A stretch of 48,481 bases of DNA from Natronomonas sp. CBA1123 (lineage in GTDB: Archaea; Halobacteriota; Halobacteria; Halobacteriales; Haloarculaceae), in the NCBI RefSeq assembly GCF_009741925.1, contig NZ_WPCC01000025.1, positions 1-48,481 of the forward strand. The letters are read 5' to 3'. The notes beneath the pieces are model-generated. The model was not told the origin of the DNA. It did not search any database and saw only the letters and a list, made by a program, of their open reading frames with translations. Numbering within the stretch: the first letter of the stretch is position 1; each line of letters opens with the position of its first letter. A program made the position numbers and the translations under genes. Below are positions 46,813-48,481 of the stretch, piece after piece.

Positions 46813-47634
46813 ATGAACGAGTCGGGTCTCCAATCGCTCGTCGACCACGAGACGATGGCCGAACGCGTCGACGCCGAGCGTGTCCCCGAGTGGGTTCGAG
46901 CGCACTTCACCTCCTTTACCGACGGTCTCACCGGCGAGCACAACGGGACGCCGTTTCCCTGCTTTTTCGGCACCGAAGCCGTCCGCAACGGCGACTTGCT
47001 GTACACCTGCGTCCCGTCGATGAGCGACCGGGACGCACTCGCGGGCCTCGGCGAGGCCATCCTGGAGTACCTCGACTGCTACGAGGACCACGCCGACCGC
47101 GCCTCGCTGGTCGCGTTCTTCCGCCCGCCGGAGCGCCCGCGTTCGGAAGCCGACTACCACGACACTCTCTGGCACATCCTCCAGTTCCTCCACGTCCACG
47201 ACCCCGAACCGTGGCCCGCCGACATCCCGACGGACCCCGACGACCCGAAGTGGGAGTTCTCCTTCGGCGGCGAACCGATGTTCCCGACGTGTCGGGCGCC
47301 CTTCTACGACACCTACAAGAGCCGCTACTGTCCCATCGGGCTGGAAATCACGTTCCAACCGCGGGCGTTGTTCGAGAACATGCACGTCACCGCCGATTAC
47401 GAACAGGGCCAACACGCCCGCGAGGTGATACAAAACCGACTGGAGTCCTACGATGGCGTCTGTCCACACGCCGATTTGGGCGACTGGGGCGTCGAAGGCG
47501 ACCGCGAGTGGCGGCAGTACCTCTTCCGGGAAGACGACAGCCAGGCGCCCGATACGTGCCCCATTAGCGTCACTCGCGACCATCCGAAAAGCGACCTGCT
47601 CGCCAGTCCCGAGGACTCCGTCGCCGCCGACTGA
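46813..47634 (+). CDS. YqcI/YcgG family protein
   Basis: A 273-residue cytoplasmic protein of the YqcI/YcgG family. Family hallmarks are TPFPCFFGTEAVRNGDLLYT, then LWHILQFLHVHDPEPWPADI, WEFSFGGEPMFPTCRAPFYD and SRYCPIGLEITFQPRALFE. Several cysteines and histidines are conserved in the family and may bind metal or a cofactor; some homologues are haem- or guanitoxin-type oxygenases, but no role is established for this group in halophiles. The start is ATG 46813, with a TTGAGTAA box ~27 bases upstream. It lies 55 bases after the permease gene. Confidence 0.86.
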   Translation: MNESGLQSLVDHETMAERVDAERVPEWVRAHFTSFTDGLTGEHNGTPFPCFFGTEAVRNGDLLYTCVPSMSDRDALAGLGEAILEYLDCYEDHADRASLVAFFRPPERPRSEADYHDTLWHILQFLHVHDPEPWPADIPTDPDDPKWEFSFGGEPMFPTCRAPFYDTYKSRYCPIGLEITFQPRALFENMHVTADYEQGQHAREVIQNRLESYDGVCPHADLGDWGVEGDREWRQYLFREDDSQAPDTCPISVTRDHPKSDLLASPEDSVAAD

Positions 47635-47706
47635 CGCCCGAAAAGCGAACGACGTACGTCGGACATCGGCGATACACCTACGTACGGGCACGCGAAGTTG
47701 TACAAC

Positions 47707-48452
47707 GTGAGCGACTACTACGTCGGCAGCGTCGCTCGTGACGGCGTCTGGCTGGCAGTCGCCTACACCGAAGCGGGCTACGACCACACGGCGGTCGTCG
47801 GCGGGGTTGGCGAACTCTGGACGCGCTACGAGGACGACGCCGAGCGCATCGCCATCGACGTGCCGGTCGGATTGGAGTCGACGACGGCGCCGCGAGCGAA
47901 CGAACGCGCCGCCTTCGAGTTCCTCTCCGGGACCGACGCCATCGTGCCCGCACCCGTCCGAGAGGCCACCCGCAAGCAGCGCTACCGCACCGCCGCTCGG
48001 GTCCACGAGCGCAAAACCGACAGCGAACTGTCCCGTGCTGCCTTCGAGCGTGCCCACCTCGTCAACGCCGTCGACGACTTCCTGACGACCATCGACGAAG
48101 CCCAGCCGATATTCGTCGAGGCGCACCCCGAACTGTGCTACCGTGCCTTCGCGGGCGAACCCATGACGGAGCAACCGGCGGTTGCCGCCGGCTACGCCGA
48201 ACGGATGCGCACCCTCGCGGAGTTCGACCGCGACGCGCCGCCGACCGTCCAGTCGGTCGCCGAGGCCACCGCCGGCCACCGCGTTCCCGATTCCGGCCGT
48301 CCTCGATGCCGTCGCCGCTGGCGCTGACCGTCCGACCCGGCCCCGGCGAACTTCGGTCGCTTCCCGCCGACCCACCGAGGGACGCCGAGGGGCTTCCGAT
48401 GCGGTACGTCTACCGGAGCGACGCGCCGCTGTCGGTCGACGAACAGCAGTGA
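47707..48452 (+). pseudogene. DUF429 protein, frameshifted near its 3' end
   Basis: A DUF429 family protein (RNase H-like fold, function unproven) starting at GTG 47707 (SDYYVGSVARDGVWLAVAY; TTG 47698 is the alternative). The body is good: ERIAIDVPVGLESTTAPRAN, IFVEAHPELCYRAFAGEPMT. It stops early at 48325-48327 (GHRVPDSGRPRC...). A plausible tail is found by changing frame twice, near 48289 and 48317, which gives GHRVP-IPAVLDAV-ALALTV, then RSLPADPPRDAEGLPMRYVY and a stop at 48452. Two extra bases, or one missing base, would explain it. This is near the contig edge, where sequence errors are frequent. Confidence 0.75.
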
Positions 48453-48481
48453 ACCGCGATTTCCTCAGAACGTGAACTCGT

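Noticed and set aside
45183-47060. 625-residue minus-strand open frame over the permease
   Set aside because: Antisense shadow of the USP, permease and YqcI/YcgG genes.
48465-48481. Possible end of a minus-strand gene (EFT-F-stop) at the right edge
   Set aside because: Only four codons are visible, too little to support a gene.

Overview
The window is GC-rich DNA from a halophilic archaeon (class Halobacteria). The evidence is the strongly acidic predicted proteins, GC-biased third codon positions, mostly leaderless genes with a TATA-like box about 24-31 bases before the start codon, Tat-type lipoprotein and PGF-CTERM signals, archaeal class III (pilin) signal peptides, a bacterio-opsin-activator-type HTH protein and an archaeal phosphomevalonate decarboxylase. 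I see no transposase, integrase, rRNA or CRISPR array. It reads as ordinary chromosomal core. Genus cannot be fixed from the sequence alone.

Layout. (1) 1-6107: a truncated and probably frameshifted pyroglutamyl-peptidase, an M20 amidohydrolase with a thioredoxin-like protein, two small-molecule transporters, a tiny HTH-like protein divergent from an Lrp/AsnC regulator, and an aminotransferase that overlaps the regulator. (2) 6250-15617: the most distinctive block, a type IV pilus-like locus. It has a secretion ATPase, a membrane platform protein and five consecutive overlapping or abutting genes for prepilin-like proteins, then a sixth large prepilin-like gene on the opposite strand. All six carry recognisable class III signal peptides. 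(3) 15906-20818: small and accessory genes, including a Tat lipoprotein, a LiaF-like membrane protein, a bat-type HTH regulator, an SLC13-type permease split by a one-base frameshift, and a PPOX-fold protein. (4) 20819-21129: tRNA-Ala(GGC) with partial copies of its 3' end beside it. (5) 21307-30697: acyl-CoA metabolism (methylmalonyl-CoA mutase B12 subunit, MeaB, thiolase plus OB-fold partner, acyl-CoA dehydrogenase, 3-hydroxyacyl-CoA dehydrogenase) interleaved with signalling genes (receiver-GAF protein, KaiC-like ATPase, small HTH).

(6) 30810-36549: a DUF4397-type Tat-exported protein, a 491-base AT-rich gap with a strong hairpin, an aldolase/fructose-bisphosphatase pair (gluconeogenesis), an acyl-CoA carboxylase carboxyltransferase with an extra N-terminal segment, and a peroxiredoxin-like protein that lacks its peroxidatic cysteine. 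(7) 36537-48452: a pair of PH-domain membrane proteins, a MaoC hydratase, a PGF-CTERM surface protein, a citrate-lyase-beta-like aldolase, glutamate dehydrogenase, cytochrome P450, phosphomevalonate decarboxylase, two small membrane proteins, a universal stress protein, an amino-acid permease, a YqcI/YcgG protein and a DUF429 protein whose 3' end is frameshifted.

Three genes (both window-edge genes and the SLC13 permease) look broken by one- or two-base indels, two of them in C/G homopolymers. Sequencing or assembly error must be excluded before calling them pseudogenes. The best candidate for an under-described system is the pilus-like operon with its six prepilin-like proteins. Other points worth a look are the inverted repeat over the cytochrome P450 start site, the tRNA-derived repeats and several unreported micro-ORFs.
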